Assembly: GCA_964434345.1 (NCBI GenBank)
Contig: CAYSUY010000014.1
Coordinates: 1 to 39,685, forward strand
Source: CAIOSQ01 sp964434345
Lineage (GTDB): Bacteria; Pseudomonadota; Alphaproteobacteria; CACIAM-22H2
Direction of reading: 5' to 3'
DNA: 39,685 bases
In this document: positions 1 through 7,533 of the stretch, in pieces
Numbering within the stretch: position 1 is the first letter of the stretch
Layout: every line of letters begins with the position of its first letter
Made by a program: the position numbers and the translations under genes
The notes under the pieces: model-generated
The model's database searches: none
Told to the model about the DNA's origin: nothing
What the model saw: only the letters and a program-made list of their open reading frames with translations

Positions 1-707
1 GCGGTCGCGTTGATCCCAAGCGACGCGCCCAGGACCTCACCGGCCCAGGGGCCAGCCGCGTTGACCACGGCGCGGGCGACCACGGTCTCGGTGGCTCCGC
101 CGTCCGCAGGCGCCAGGGTCGCGCGCCATCCGCCGTCGCCACGCTCGCAGCGCAGGACACGTGTGCGCGTCGCGATCCGCGCGCCGCGCGCGGCCGCGTC
201 GACCGCGTTGAGCACGACCAGACGGGCGTCGTCGACCCAGCAATCGGAATAGAGATAGCCGCGATCGTATTCCGGCTTCAGGATCCGGCCGGCGCCAGAC
301 GCGGAGAGATCGATCTTGCGAGAGCGGGGCAGGGGAGAGGGCGGCGCGCCGGGTGTCCAGCCCAGCGTGTCGTAGAGGAACAAGCCGAGGCGCAGCATCC
401 AGGCGGGCCGGGATCCCGGCCCGACCGGCAGCACGAACCCCATCGGCCAGATGATGTGCGGCGCATTGCGCAACAGGATATCGCGTTCGGCCAGCGCCTC
501 ACGCACGAGTCGGAACGCGTATTGCTCGAGATAGCGCAGCCCGCCATGGATCAGCTTGCTGGATGCGGAAGACGTCGCCGAGGCGAGATCGTCGCGCTCC
601 GCGAGCAGGACCGCGAGGCCGCGTCCAGCCGCATCGCGGGCGATCCCGGCGCCATTCACGCCTCCACCGATGACGAGCAGATCGTAGGCAGCGGGCGACG
701 TGCTCAT
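1..707 (-). CDS. glpD: glycerol-3-phosphate dehydrogenase, N-terminal part (cut by window edge)
   Basis: FAD-dependent oxidoreductase that oxidises sn-glycerol-3-phosphate to dihydroxyacetone phosphate at the inner membrane and feeds electrons to quinone. My translation of the minus strand from the ATG at 707-705 stays open to the left edge, about 235 codons, roughly half of the usual 500-residue enzyme. Residues 8-30 form the Rossmann FAD site (DLLVIGGGVNGAGIARDAAG). It is followed by the family motif ASSKLIHGGLRYLEQY and later by VNAAGPWAGEV, both typical of GlpD. The start is supported by the FAD motif lying immediately after the initiating Met. Three copies of a 16-bp repeat sit directly upstream of the start codon. 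The C-terminal half and any downstream glp genes lie outside the window. Confidence 0.93.
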   Translation of the reverse strand, partial: MSTSPAAYDLLVIGGGVNGAGIARDAAGRGLAVLLAERDDLASATSSASSKLIHGGLRYLEQYAFRLVREALAERDILLRNAPHIIWPMGFVLPVGPGSRPAWMLRLGLFLYDTLGWTPGAPPSPLPRSRKIDLSASGAGRILKPEYDRGYLYSDCWVDDARLVVLNAVDAAARGARIATRTRVLRCERGDGGWRATLAPADGGATETVVARAVVNAAGPWAGEVLGASLGINAT

Positions 708-713
708 GGTCGA

Positions 714-753
714 TCCTGTCGGGCCTCGGTCCTGTCGGGCTTCGGTCCTGTCG
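714..753. repeat. 16-bp direct repeat, about 2.5 copies, in the glpD leader
   Basis: Two full units at 714-729 and 730-745 differ at one base (TCCTGTCGGGCCTCGG and TCCTGTCGGGCTTCGG). A partial unit follows at 746-753. The array begins six bases upstream of the glpD start codon, so it lies in its 5' untranslated region or promoter. Slippage or a tandem operator would both explain it; I cannot tell which. Confidence 0.7.
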
Positions 754-792
754 CGATCGGCGCCGGTCGGCGCCGTCGCAAGCCACGGCCCC

Positions 793-831
793 AAAAGGAT
801 CGGGGTCCGTCCGCCTGCGCGAACGGACCCC
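793..831 (-). terminator. rho-independent terminator after tRNA-Asn
   Basis: On the minus strand, just past the tRNA 3' end, a perfect 9-bp stem (802-810 pairs with 823-831, GGGGTCCGT/ACGGACCCC) encloses a 12-base loop. It is followed a few bases later by TTTT (793-796). Position, GC-rich stem and short U tract fit an intrinsic terminator for the tRNA transcript. Confidence 0.65.
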
Positions 832-841
832 TCTCTGAAGC

Positions 842-916
842 TGGCTCCCCGGGTCTGATTCGAACAGACGACCAGCCGGTTAACAGCCGGCTGCTCTACC
901 GCTGAGCTACCGGGGA
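842..916 (-). tRNA. tRNA-Asn (GTT anticodon)
   Basis: Read on the minus strand, the 75-base sequence folds as a cloverleaf. The 7-bp acceptor stem is TCCCCGG/CCGGGGA, followed by discriminator G and an encoded CCA (842-844). The D arm contains AGCTCAGCGGTAGAGC, the anticodon loop contains CTGTTAACC with anticodon GTT, and the T arm contains GTTCGAATC. The gene lies 105 bases downstream of tRNA-Cys on the same strand and has its own promoter-like sequence. Confidence 0.97.
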
Positions 917-931
917 TCAAGACTGCGGCGG

Positions 932-961
932 CTTATAACAACTCGTCGTCGGTGAAGCCAA
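932..961 (-). promoter_or_regulatory. sigma70-type promoter for tRNA-Asn
   Basis: On the minus strand, TTGGCT (956-961) and TATAAG (932-937) are separated by 18 bases. Transcription would start about 10 bases before the mature tRNA 5' end at 916. Recognised by pattern only. Confidence 0.5.
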
Positions 962-1021
962 GCTTTCCGACACGTTTTTGTCGCTCGGCCCATCTCGGCC
1001 ATCCGCTGCACCCGCCGTCCG

Positions 1022-1096
1022 TGGAGGCCCGGGGCGGAATCGAACCGCCGCATAGGGGATTTGCAGTCCCCTGCATTACCACTTTGCTACCGGGCC
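1022..1096 (-). tRNA. tRNA-Cys (GCA anticodon)
   Basis: The minus strand folds as a 75-base cloverleaf. The acceptor stem is GGCCCGG/CCGGGCC, with an encoded CCA at 1022-1024. The discriminator base is U, the identity element expected of tRNA-Cys. The anticodon loop reads GACTGCAAATC with anticodon GCA, and the T arm contains GGTTCGATTCC. It is probably the first gene of a small tRNA-Cys/tRNA-Asn unit. Confidence 0.97.
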
Positions 1097-1114
1097 CGGG
1101 ACGGGCGGGCGGGA

Positions 1115-1144
1115 GGTATACGGGGCGGGACCGCCGGGGGTCAA
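1115..1144 (-). promoter_or_regulatory. sigma70-type promoter for tRNA-Cys
   Basis: On the minus strand, TTGACC (1139-1144) and TATACC (1115-1120) are separated by 18 bases. The -10 element ends 18 bases from the tRNA 5' end. This is a strong match in otherwise very GC-rich DNA. Confidence 0.6.
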
Positions 1145-1159
1145 CAGCCCAGGCGCCCC

Positions 1160-1187
1160 TGACCGTTTGGCCCGCGCGGGCCGGTCA
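1160..1187. promoter_or_regulatory. palindrome between divergent promoters (possible operator)
   Basis: A perfect 14-bp palindrome GGCCCGCGCGGGCC (1169-1182) is flanked by a second inverted pair, TGACCG at 1160-1165 and CGGTCA at 1182-1187. It sits between the -35 boxes of the tRNA-Cys promoter (1144) and the methyltransferase promoter (1197). It could be a regulator site acting in both directions, or merely a GC-rich hairpin. Confidence 0.3.
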
Positions 1188-1196
1188 TGGGCGGAA

Positions 1197-1225
1197 TTGT
1201 ACGGAACCGCTACCGGGAGTATACG
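1197..1225 (+). promoter_or_regulatory. sigma70-type promoter for the methyltransferase/rhodanese/tolC block
   Basis: TTGTAC (1197-1202) and TATACG (1220-1225) have a 17-base spacer. The predicted transcription start is near 1232, which leaves a leader of about 30 bases before the ATG at 1262. Confidence 0.5.
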
Positions 1226-1261
1226 TGGAGACCTTGATCCAAGCTTGCGGTAGCCCCTTCG

Positions 1262-1921
1262 ATGACGGAAGACCCGACGCGCCGGCTCAACATGGTCGAA
1301 AGCCAGTTGCGCACGAACAAAGTGACCGACACACGGCTCATTCTCGCGATGGCGGACATCCCGCGCACGCAATTCCTGCCGGCACAGCTCGCCGGGGTCG
1401 CCTATGTCGATGAGGATATTCCCCTCGGTCATGGGCGATTCGCGATGGAGCCCATGGTCTTCGCGCGACTCGTCCAGGCGGCGGCAATCGCGGCGTCCGA
1501 TGTCGTGCTCGAGATAGGGACGGGGTGCGGATACGGAACGGCCGTTCTCGCGCGACTGGCGAGCACGGTCGTGTCGGTCGAGGCGGACGCTGATCTGGCG
1601 GCTGCGGCGACAACGCGCCTCGCCGCGCTGGGCGTCGACAATGCGATCGTCGTACGCGGGGATCTTTCGGCGGGGCATGCGGCGCAGGCGCCCTACGACG
1701 CGATCGTCTTCGGCGGGGCCGTGGCCGAGGTGCCGGCGTCGATCCTCGCCCAGCTGGCGGTCGGTGGACGTCTCGTCGCCGTTCAGCGACGCGACGCCGG
1801 ACCTGGTCGCGCCAGCCTGTGGGTCCGGCATGCGGCCGGCGTCGCGCCGCGCGTGCTGTTCGATGCCAATACACCGGCTCTGCCTGGCTTCTCGCCCGTC
1901 GCGGGCTTCGTGTTCGCTTGA
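1262..1921 (+). CDS. protein-L-isoaspartate O-methyltransferase family protein (divergent paralogue)
   Basis: A 219-residue SAM-dependent methyltransferase of the PCMT fold. The SAM-binding motif I is clear at about residues 83-97 (VLEIGTGCGYGTAVL), and later strand motifs (RGDLSAG, YDAIVFGGAV, GGRLVAV) follow in the usual order. The region that in true PCMT reads GQTISQP reads GHGRFAMEP here, so the Thr/Ser of the isoaspartyl-substrate site is missing. A canonical Pcm is encoded at 24875-25558, so this copy probably has another substrate; which one is unknown. Such a paralogue upstream of tolC recurs in alphaproteobacteria, from family knowledge. It is followed after 11 bases by the rhodanese and then by tolC, probably as one transcript. 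The start ATG at 1262 lies about 30 bases downstream of a plausible promoter. Confidence 0.85.
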   Translation: MTEDPTRRLNMVESQLRTNKVTDTRLILAMADIPRTQFLPAQLAGVAYVDEDIPLGHGRFAMEPMVFARLVQAAAIAASDVVLEIGTGCGYGTAVLARLASTVVSVEADADLAAAATTRLAALGVDNAIVVRGDLSAGHAAQAPYDAIVFGGAVAEVPASILAQLAVGGRLVAVQRRDAGPGRASLWVRHAAGVAPRVLFDANTPALPGFSPVAGFVFA

Positions 1922-1932
1922 GCGGCGTGCCG

Positions 1933-2268
1933 ATGTCAGCAGATCCCCTGCCGATCCAGATCGACGTGCGGGCACTGGCCCGCTGGCGCGACGACGGCCT
2001 TGCGCATGCGGTTCTCGATGTCCGGGAACCTTGGGAGACCGAGATGTGCCTGATCCCGGGCAGTCTGTGTGTTCCCCTCGGCGAGATTCCCTCTTCGGTC
2101 GACAAGATCCCCACTGACCGGCCGGTCGCCGTGGTGTGCCATCACGGCATGCGCTCGATGCAGGCGGTCGCCTGGCTGCGGCGCAACGGGTACGAGAACG
2201 TCACCAACCTGGCGGGTGGGGTCGATGCCTGGGCCCGCCAGATCGATCCTTCCATGAGCACCTACTGA
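1933..2268 (+). CDS. rhodanese-like single-domain sulfurtransferase
   Basis: A 111-residue single rhodanese domain, presumably cytoplasmic because no signal peptide is seen. The DVREPWE motif (near residue 32) and the active-site loop CHHGMRS (near residue 72) match the CxxGxR phosphate/persulfide loop, with the catalytic Cys present. The C-terminal NLAGGVDAWAR is the usual family ending. It would transfer sulfane sulfur to an unidentified acceptor. The ATG at 1933 was chosen because it gives the usual length for this family and starts just after the methyltransferase stop. An upstream in-frame extension overlaps that gene and is not domain-like. Confidence 0.88.
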   Translation: MSADPLPIQIDVRALARWRDDGLAHAVLDVREPWETEMCLIPGSLCVPLGEIPSSVDKIPTDRPVAVVCHHGMRSMQAVAWLRRNGYENVTNLAGGVDAWARQIDPSMSTY

Positions 2269-2283
2269 TCGGCGGACAGGTCC

Positions 2284-3747
2284 ATGCGGTTCTTCTCGAA
2301 ATCCGGACGTTCGTCGCTGCCGACGACACCTGCAGCTTACCTGTCCTCGGGCTTCCTCGTGACGGGCTTCCTCATAATGGGCGTCCTCGTGATGGGGGCG
2401 GGCTCCGCGTCGGCGCAACCGATCGAAGACACGCTTGCCGCCGCCTATCGGAACAACCCGCTGCTCCAGGCGGAGCGTGCGCGCCAGCGTGCGACCGACG
2501 AGACGATCGCCCAGGCGCTATCGGGGTGGCGACCGACGGTGAGCGTGTCGAGCGATATCGGACGCGCACGCGACTGGAACAGCGTGACCGACACCGTGCG
2601 CAACACGGTCACGGAAACCGAGCGTCTGCGATCGCCCGCCACCATTTCGGGCGTCGTCCGCCAACCGCTCTATCGCGGCGGTCGTACCGTCGCGGAAACC
2701 AGCCGCGCCGAAAACAACATCCAGCGCGGCCGCGCGCTGCTCCAGAATGTCGAGCAGCAGGTTCTTCTGGACGCTGCAACGGCCTATCTCAACCTGCTGC
2801 GCGACACGGCCGTTCTCGACCTCAACACGAACAACGAACAGGTCCTCACGCGCCAGCTGACCGCGACGCGAGACCGGTTCCAGGTGGGAGAGGTCACACG
2901 CACCGACGTCGCGCAGGCGGAGGCACGGATCGCCAGGGCGCGGGCCGACCGCATCCAGTCCGAAGGGAACCTCACGGCCACCCGCGCGAACTACAAGCGT
3001 GTCGTCGGCGAGACCCCGGGGCGTCTCCAGCCCGCACGGCTGCCACCCAATCTGCCGGCCTCCGAGGCGATCGCGCTGCAGCGCGTGTCGGAAAACCCGA
3101 ACGTCATGGCGGCGGCGTTCAACGAGAAATCCGCGCGCGACAATGTGGACGTCATCGCCGGCGAACTCCTGCCGACCGTCAACCTGCAGGGGACCTTGAC
3201 ACGCGGCGAGGAAACACAAACCCGCGGTGCGGATCGCGACACCGCATCCGTACAACTCACCGTCGCCGTTCCCCTCTACCAGCAGGGTCTCGTCGAGGCG
3301 CGGGTGCGTGAAGCAAAGCAGGTCGCCGGTCAGCGCCGCATCGAGCTGGAAGACGCCCGGCGCAAGGCGATGGAGGACACGACGCGCTCCTGGGAGGCGC
3401 TGAACACCACGCGGGCGCGGATCGTCGCCATCGAGGCGCAGATCCGTGCCGCCGAAGTGGCGCTCGAGGGCGTGATCCAGGAATCGCGGGTTGGTTCGCG
3501 CACCGTGCTGGACGTTCTCGATGCGGAGCAGGAACTGCTCAACGCAAAGGTCCAGCTCGTCCAGTCCCAGCGCGAAGAAATCGTCGCCGCCTATCAGTTG
3601 ACGTCGGCCACCGGACAGCTGACCGCCCTGAAGATGGGATTGGCTGTCGAAATCTACGACCCGACACGCAATTATGCCGAAACGCGCGGTCGCTGGTGGG
3701 GGACGTCGATCGGCGGCGCCACGCCGGCGAAGCCGCAAGGCGAATAA
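2284..3747 (+). CDS. tolC: TolC family outer membrane efflux/type I secretion protein
   Basis: A 487-residue outer membrane channel protein that docks with inner membrane transporters and adaptor proteins for drug efflux or type I secretion. A long N-terminal hydrophobic stretch ends with SASAQP, which suggests signal peptide cleavage near residue 44. The rest shows the two OEP repeats, with alternating coiled-coil helices (for example EARIARARADRIQSEG and its second-half equivalent EAQIRAAEVALEGV) and beta strands rich in NP(L/N) and YRGG/YQQG motifs. VGSRTVLDVLDAEQELLNA in the second repeat is highly characteristic of the type I secretion TolC group. It lies 15 bases after the rhodanese gene and 30 bases before popZ. 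No partner transporter is encoded in this window. Confidence 0.93.
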   Translation: MRFFSKSGRSSLPTTPAAYLSSGFLVTGFLIMGVLVMGAGSASAQPIEDTLAAAYRNNPLLQAERARQRATDETIAQALSGWRPTVSVSSDIGRARDWNSVTDTVRNTVTETERLRSPATISGVVRQPLYRGGRTVAETSRAENNIQRGRALLQNVEQQVLLDAATAYLNLLRDTAVLDLNTNNEQVLTRQLTATRDRFQVGEVTRTDVAQAEARIARARADRIQSEGNLTATRANYKRVVGETPGRLQPARLPPNLPASEAIALQRVSENPNVMAAAFNEKSARDNVDVIAGELLPTVNLQGTLTRGEETQTRGADRDTASVQLTVAVPLYQQGLVEARVREAKQVAGQRRIELEDARRKAMEDTTRSWEALNTTRARIVAIEAQIRAAEVALEGVIQESRVGSRTVLDVLDAEQELLNAKVQLVQSQREEIVAAYQLTSATGQLTALKMGLAVEIYDPTRNYAETRGRWWGTSIGGATPAKPQGE

Positions 3748-3777
3748 CCGGCCGGCGCGCCTGGCGAGAGGAGACGC

Positions 3778-4374
3778 ATGAGCGATCCGAATGCAAAGGC
3801 CGAGACGGCGAACGAGCCGTCGATGGAGGAGATCCTGGCGTCGATTCGCCGGATCATCACCGACGACGCCGAACCCGCGAAACCGGCCGAGCCCGCGCCG
3901 CCGCCGCCGCCACCTCCGGCCGCGCCGCCACCGCCTCCGCCACCACCGCCTCCGCCGCAGGAGGCCCCGCCACCTCCACCACCGCCGCCACCTTCACCTC
4001 CACCACCACCTCCTCCGCCGCCGCCACCTCCACCGCCGCCACCTCCACCACCGCCGCCAGCGGCACAGCCGGATATCCTCGAACTGACCGAGATGGTCGA
4101 CGAGCGGGCTTATCCGGCGCGCGACGATCTGTTGCTGGACGACGGTGCGGCCGCGTCTGCCTCCGAGACCCTGTCGGGTCTTGCCGCGCTGCGCCGGCGT
4201 CCGGGGATCACGGACGCGTCGTTGCTGCTTGGCAATGGCGCAATCACGCTGGAGGACATCGTCCGCGAGGAATTGCGGCCGCTGCTGAAGGCGTGGCTGG
4301 ATCAGAACTTGCCGGCGATGGTCGAACGCCTCGTCCAGCGGGAGATCAGACGGATCACCCGCGACGTCGATTGA
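3778..4374 (+). CDS. popZ: PopZ-type polar organizing protein (DUF2497) with giant polyproline linker
   Basis: A 198-residue protein with the three-part PopZ layout: a short N-terminal helix (about 13-28, PSMEEILASIRRIITDD) that is the client-binding signature, a disordered linker, and a C-terminal oligomerisation region (about 150-196, EDIVREELRPLLKAWLDQ then VERLVQREIRRITR). In Caulobacter PopZ builds a polar matrix that anchors the ParB/parS centromere. The linker is normally Pro- and acid-rich; here residues 40-96 are almost entirely proline, interrupted only by AA, QEA and S. Such a stretch should depend on EF-P for translation. The coding strand there is CCN repeats, leaving the other strand G-rich. 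A good ribosome site (GAGAGGAG) precedes the ATG. valS follows after 49 bases, the usual neighbour. Confidence 0.9.
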   Translation: MSDPNAKAETANEPSMEEILASIRRIITDDAEPAKPAEPAPPPPPPPAAPPPPPPPPPPPQEAPPPPPPPPPSPPPPPPPPPPPPPPPPPPPPPAAQPDILELTEMVDERAYPARDDLLLDDGAAASASETLSGLAALRRRPGITDASLLLGNGAITLEDIVREELRPLLKAWLDQNLPAMVERLVQREIRRITRDVD

Positions 4375-4423
4375 AGCCGCCGCAGCCGTTCGCGCGAACG
4401 GCCTAGAAAATGGAACCAGGACC

Positions 4424-7141
4424 GTGAGCGAAGACACCACGACGGCCGGCGCGGACGCGCCGGCGCTCGACAAGACTTTCGACCCCGCAGCGGCCGAGCG
4501 GCGCTGGGCTGCCGCTTGGGAAGCCGCCGGCGCGTTCGCCAGCGGCAGGCGCGATGGCGCGCCTTATTGCATTGTGATCCCGCCGCCGAACGTGACCGGC
4601 AGCCTGCATATGGGGCACGCGCTCAACAACACACTCCAGGACATCCTGATCCGCTGGCGGCGGATGAAGGGCGACGACGCGCTCTGGCAGCCCGGCATGG
4701 ACCATGCGGGGATCGCGACCCAGATGGTCGTGGAGCGGCAGCTCGCGGCCCAGGGCATCGCGCTTGCGCGGCCTGGTGCGGCGCCGGCCGAGGGCCGGAC
4801 GACGATCGGGCGCGATGCGTTCATCGAACGCGTCTGGGCCTGGAAGGCCGAATCGGGTGGAACGATCACCGGACAGTTGCGCCGACTGGGCGCCTCCGTC
4901 GACTGGGCGCGCGAACGTTTCACGATGGACGAGGGCTTGTCGGCGGCGGTCCTGCGCGTCTTCGTCGAGCTCTACCGAGAGGGGCTGATCTACCGGGACG
5001 CACGGCTCGTCAACTGGGATCCGAAGTTGCACACCGCGATCTCGGATCTCGAGGTCGAGCAGCGCGAGATCAAGGGATCGCTCTGGCATATCGCCTATCC
5101 CGTCGAGGGCGCTGACGGGACGACCATCACGGTCGCGACGACGCGTCCCGAAACCATGCTGGGCGACACGGCGATCGCGGTTCATCCCGAGGATCCGAGG
5201 CACGCCGGACTCGTCGGCAAATTCGCGGTTCTGCCTCTGGTCGGGCGCCGCATCCCGATCGTCGCCGATACCTATTCCGACCCGGAGAAGGGCACGGGCG
5301 CCGTGAAGATCACGCCGGCGCACGACTTCAACGATTTCGAGGTCGGCAAGCGGCATGGGCTGCCCGCGATCAACATCCTCACGGCCGACGCGCGGATCAA
5401 CGACAACGCGCCCGAAGCCTATCGCGGCCTCGACCGCTTCGAGGCGCGCAAGCGCATCGTCGCCGATCTCGAAGCCCTGGGCGCGCTGGTCAAGATCGAA
5501 CCCCATACCCACATGGTTCCGCACGGCGATCGCGGCGGCGTCCCGATCGAGCCCTGGCTGACGACCCAGTGGTATGTCGACGCGGCGCGTCTGGCCGTAC
5601 CGGCGATCGAAGCGGTGGAGCAGGGGCGGACTGTCTTCGTCCCGCAGACCTGGGAAAAGACCTATTTCCACTGGATGCGGAACATCGAGCCCTGGTGCAT
5701 CTCGCGCCAACTCTGGTGGGGGCATCAGGTTCCGGCATGGTATGCGCCCGACGGCAGCGTCTTCGTCGACTACGACGAGGCGGGCGCGGCGGCTCAGGCG
5801 CGCGCGCATTACGGACACGACGTCGTGCTGACGCGCGACGCCGACGTGCTCGACACGTGGTTCTCCTCCGCGTTGTGGCCGTTCTCGACGCTGGGCTGGC
5901 CGGAGCGCACGCCGGAACTGGCGCGCCATTATCCGACGGATGTGCTCGTCACCGGGCTGGACATCATCTTCTTCTGGGTCGCCCGGATGATGATGATGGG
6001 GCTGCATTTCATGAAGGACGTTCCGTTCAGGACCGTCTACATCCATGCCCTGGTCCGCGACGAGAAGGGCCAGAAGATGTCCAAGTCGAAGGGGAACATC
6101 ATCGACCCCCTCGACCTCATCGGCCGCTATGGCGCGGACGCGCTGCGCTTCACTCTCGCGGCCATGGCGGCGCAGGGGCGCGACGTCAAGCTGGCCGAGA
6201 GCCGCGTCGAGGGCTACCGCAACTTCGCGACCAAGCTCTGGAACGCGGCACGCTTCTGCCAGATGAACGCATGCCGGCTCCCGGCTGCGTTCGACCCGTC
6301 CTGGGCGAAGGCGAGCGTCAATCGCTGGATCCTCGGCGAGTTCGCACGGGCGGTGGACACGGTCGATGCCGCGCTGCGGGAGTTCCGCTTCAACGAAGCG
6401 GCGGGCGCCGCCTACCAGTTCGTCTGGGGCAGCTTCTGCGACTGGTATCTGGAGTTCACCAAGCCGGTGATCGCGGGCAGCGACGAGCAGGCGCGCGAGG
6501 AAACGCGCGCCGTCACCGCCTACGTGCTCCGCGGCATCCTGCAGATGCTGCACCCCATGATGCCCTTCGTCACCGAAGAACTCTGGGACAAGCTTGGCCA
6601 TGGCGCGGATGGCATGCTGATCCTCGCGCCATGGCCGGACACGGCGAAGCTGCCGCGGGACGAGGCGGCAAAGGCGGAACTCGACTGGGTCGTGCGCGCA
6701 GTCACCGAACTGCGCGTGCTGCGCGCGGAGATGAACGTTCCGAATGGTGCGCGACTCGAACTTGGCATTCGCGAGGCCTCGCCGGACGCGGCACGTATCC
6801 TTCGCCTGCATGCGGGTTCGATCGCGACGCTCGCGCGACTCGAGCGGATCGCCTTTGACGCGCCGGCGCGCCCCGGAACGGCGCAACTCGTTCTGGATGG
6901 CGCGACTGCGGCGGTCCCCCTGGCCGGCGTCATCGACGCGGCCGCGGAGATCGCGCGTCTCGGCAAGGAGATCGAGCGCCAGCGCGTCGCGATCGACAAG
7001 ATCGACCGCAAGCTTGCGAACGCGGATTTCCTCGCGAAGGCAGACCCGGTGGTCGTCGACGAACAACGCGAGCGGCGGGAGGAATCGGCATCCACGCTGG
7101 CGAGGCTGGAAACCGCGGTGGAGAGGCTGCGGGCGCTCTGA
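4424..7141 (+). CDS. valS: valine--tRNA ligase
   Basis: A 905-residue class I aminoacyl-tRNA synthetase that charges tRNA-Val, full length for the family. The HIGH-type motif is HMGH at residues 62-65 in PPPNVTGSLHMGH, and the KMSKS loop is at 551-555. Between them lies the editing domain (TTRPETMLGDTAIAVHP and GTGAVKITPAHDFND). The anticodon-binding region carries FCDWYLE, and a C-terminal coiled coil (about 835-905, EIARLGKEIERQRVAIDKID onward) is the tRNA arm. The start is GTG at 4424. AGGA lies only a few bases upstream, so the exact start is moderately certain. No T-box or other leader is evident. Confidence 0.98.
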   Translation: MSEDTTTAGADAPALDKTFDPAAAERRWAAAWEAAGAFASGRRDGAPYCIVIPPPNVTGSLHMGHALNNTLQDILIRWRRMKGDDALWQPGMDHAGIATQMVVERQLAAQGIALARPGAAPAEGRTTIGRDAFIERVWAWKAESGGTITGQLRRLGASVDWARERFTMDEGLSAAVLRVFVELYREGLIYRDARLVNWDPKLHTAISDLEVEQREIKGSLWHIAYPVEGADGTTITVATTRPETMLGDTAIAVHPEDPRHAGLVGKFAVLPLVGRRIPIVADTYSDPEKGTGAVKITPAHDFNDFEVGKRHGLPAINILTADARINDNAPEAYRGLDRFEARKRIVADLEALGALVKIEPHTHMVPHGDRGGVPIEPWLTTQWYVDAARLAVPAIEAVEQGRTVFVPQTWEKTYFHWMRNIEPWCISRQLWWGHQVPAWYAPDGSVFVDYDEAGAAAQARAHYGHDVVLTRDADVLDTWFSSALWPFSTLGWPERTPELARHYPTDVLVTGLDIIFFWVARMMMMGLHFMKDVPFRTVYIHALVRDEKGQKMSKSKGNIIDPLDLIGRYGADALRFTLAAMAAQGRDVKLAESRVEGYRNFATKLWNAARFCQMNACRLPAAFDPSWAKASVNRWILGEFARAVDTVDAALREFRFNEAAGAAYQFVWGSFCDWYLEFTKPVIAGSDEQAREETRAVTAYVLRGILQMLHPMMPFVTEELWDKLGHGADGMLILAPWPDTAKLPRDEAAKAELDWVVRAVTELRVLRAEMNVPNGARLELGIREASPDAARILRLHAGSIATLARLERIAFDAPARPGTAQLVLDGATAAVPLAGVIDAAAEIARLGKEIERQRVAIDKIDRKLANADFLAKADPVVVDEQRERREESASTLARLETAVERLRAL

Positions 7142-7533
7142 GCGGCGTGGACCCCGGCGAGCGGAACGAACCGCCTACGGGCGTGGAATACCCCGCCGGG
7201 AGGCGCTTGCGCGTCGCTCACCGGCGGGGCTCCCCCTCCCGGTCGCGCCGTGAGGCGCAGCCCGGGTCCCCCGGGGGATCCAGGACAGGCGCCGCAACGC
7301 CGCGACGCCGGACATGAAGAAATGATAACCGACACAGGCGTGCTGGCAACTCCGGCGTCCGCCGCATGCATGCGTGCCTGACATCGCAACCCTGCATGGC
7401 AGGACGCCGCGCCCGGAAACCGGCGCGCCTTGATTACAGCGAATTCATGCCGGCGACACACCGCCGACAGAGCGCGCAGCGCATCCTCCGTCCGTGCGAT
7501 GGGTTCGTCCATCGCCGGATCGGAGATCACGCC
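7142..7533. other. non-coding stretch between valS and the small basic protein gene
   Basis: About 390 bases without a convincing gene. Short open frames on both strands have no domain-like content or ribosome site. One stem-loop (7191-7229) follows valS. I could not find a convincing promoter for the downstream gene. The composition is less uniform than in the neighbouring genes, with AT-richer patches near 7315-7335 and 7430-7450. Confidence 0.6.
7191..7229 (+). terminator. stem-loop downstream of valS, possible terminator without U tract
   Basis: CCCCGCCGG (7191-7199) and CCGGCGGGG (7221-7229) form a perfect 9-bp stem, with a 21-base loop that can itself pair (GCGC/GCGC). No run of T follows, so this may be an mRNA-stabilising hairpin or a weak terminator. 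Confidence 0.3.

Noticed and set aside
3890..4070. The CCN-rich tract as a CRISPR-like or intergenic satellite repeat.
   Set aside because: It is in frame within popZ, has no repeat-spacer structure, and encodes the proline linker between two conserved PopZ regions.
4403..7066. An 887-codon open frame on the minus strand opposite valS.
   Set aside because: It is an antisense shadow of a perfect valS in GC-rich DNA; the translation is Arg/Asp/Gly-rich without any domain.
7142..7533. Short frames in the valS downstream region as small genes, including a longer start for the lysine-rich protein at 7366.
   Set aside because: The longer form would bury the signal peptide, and the others lack ribosome sites and recognisable content.
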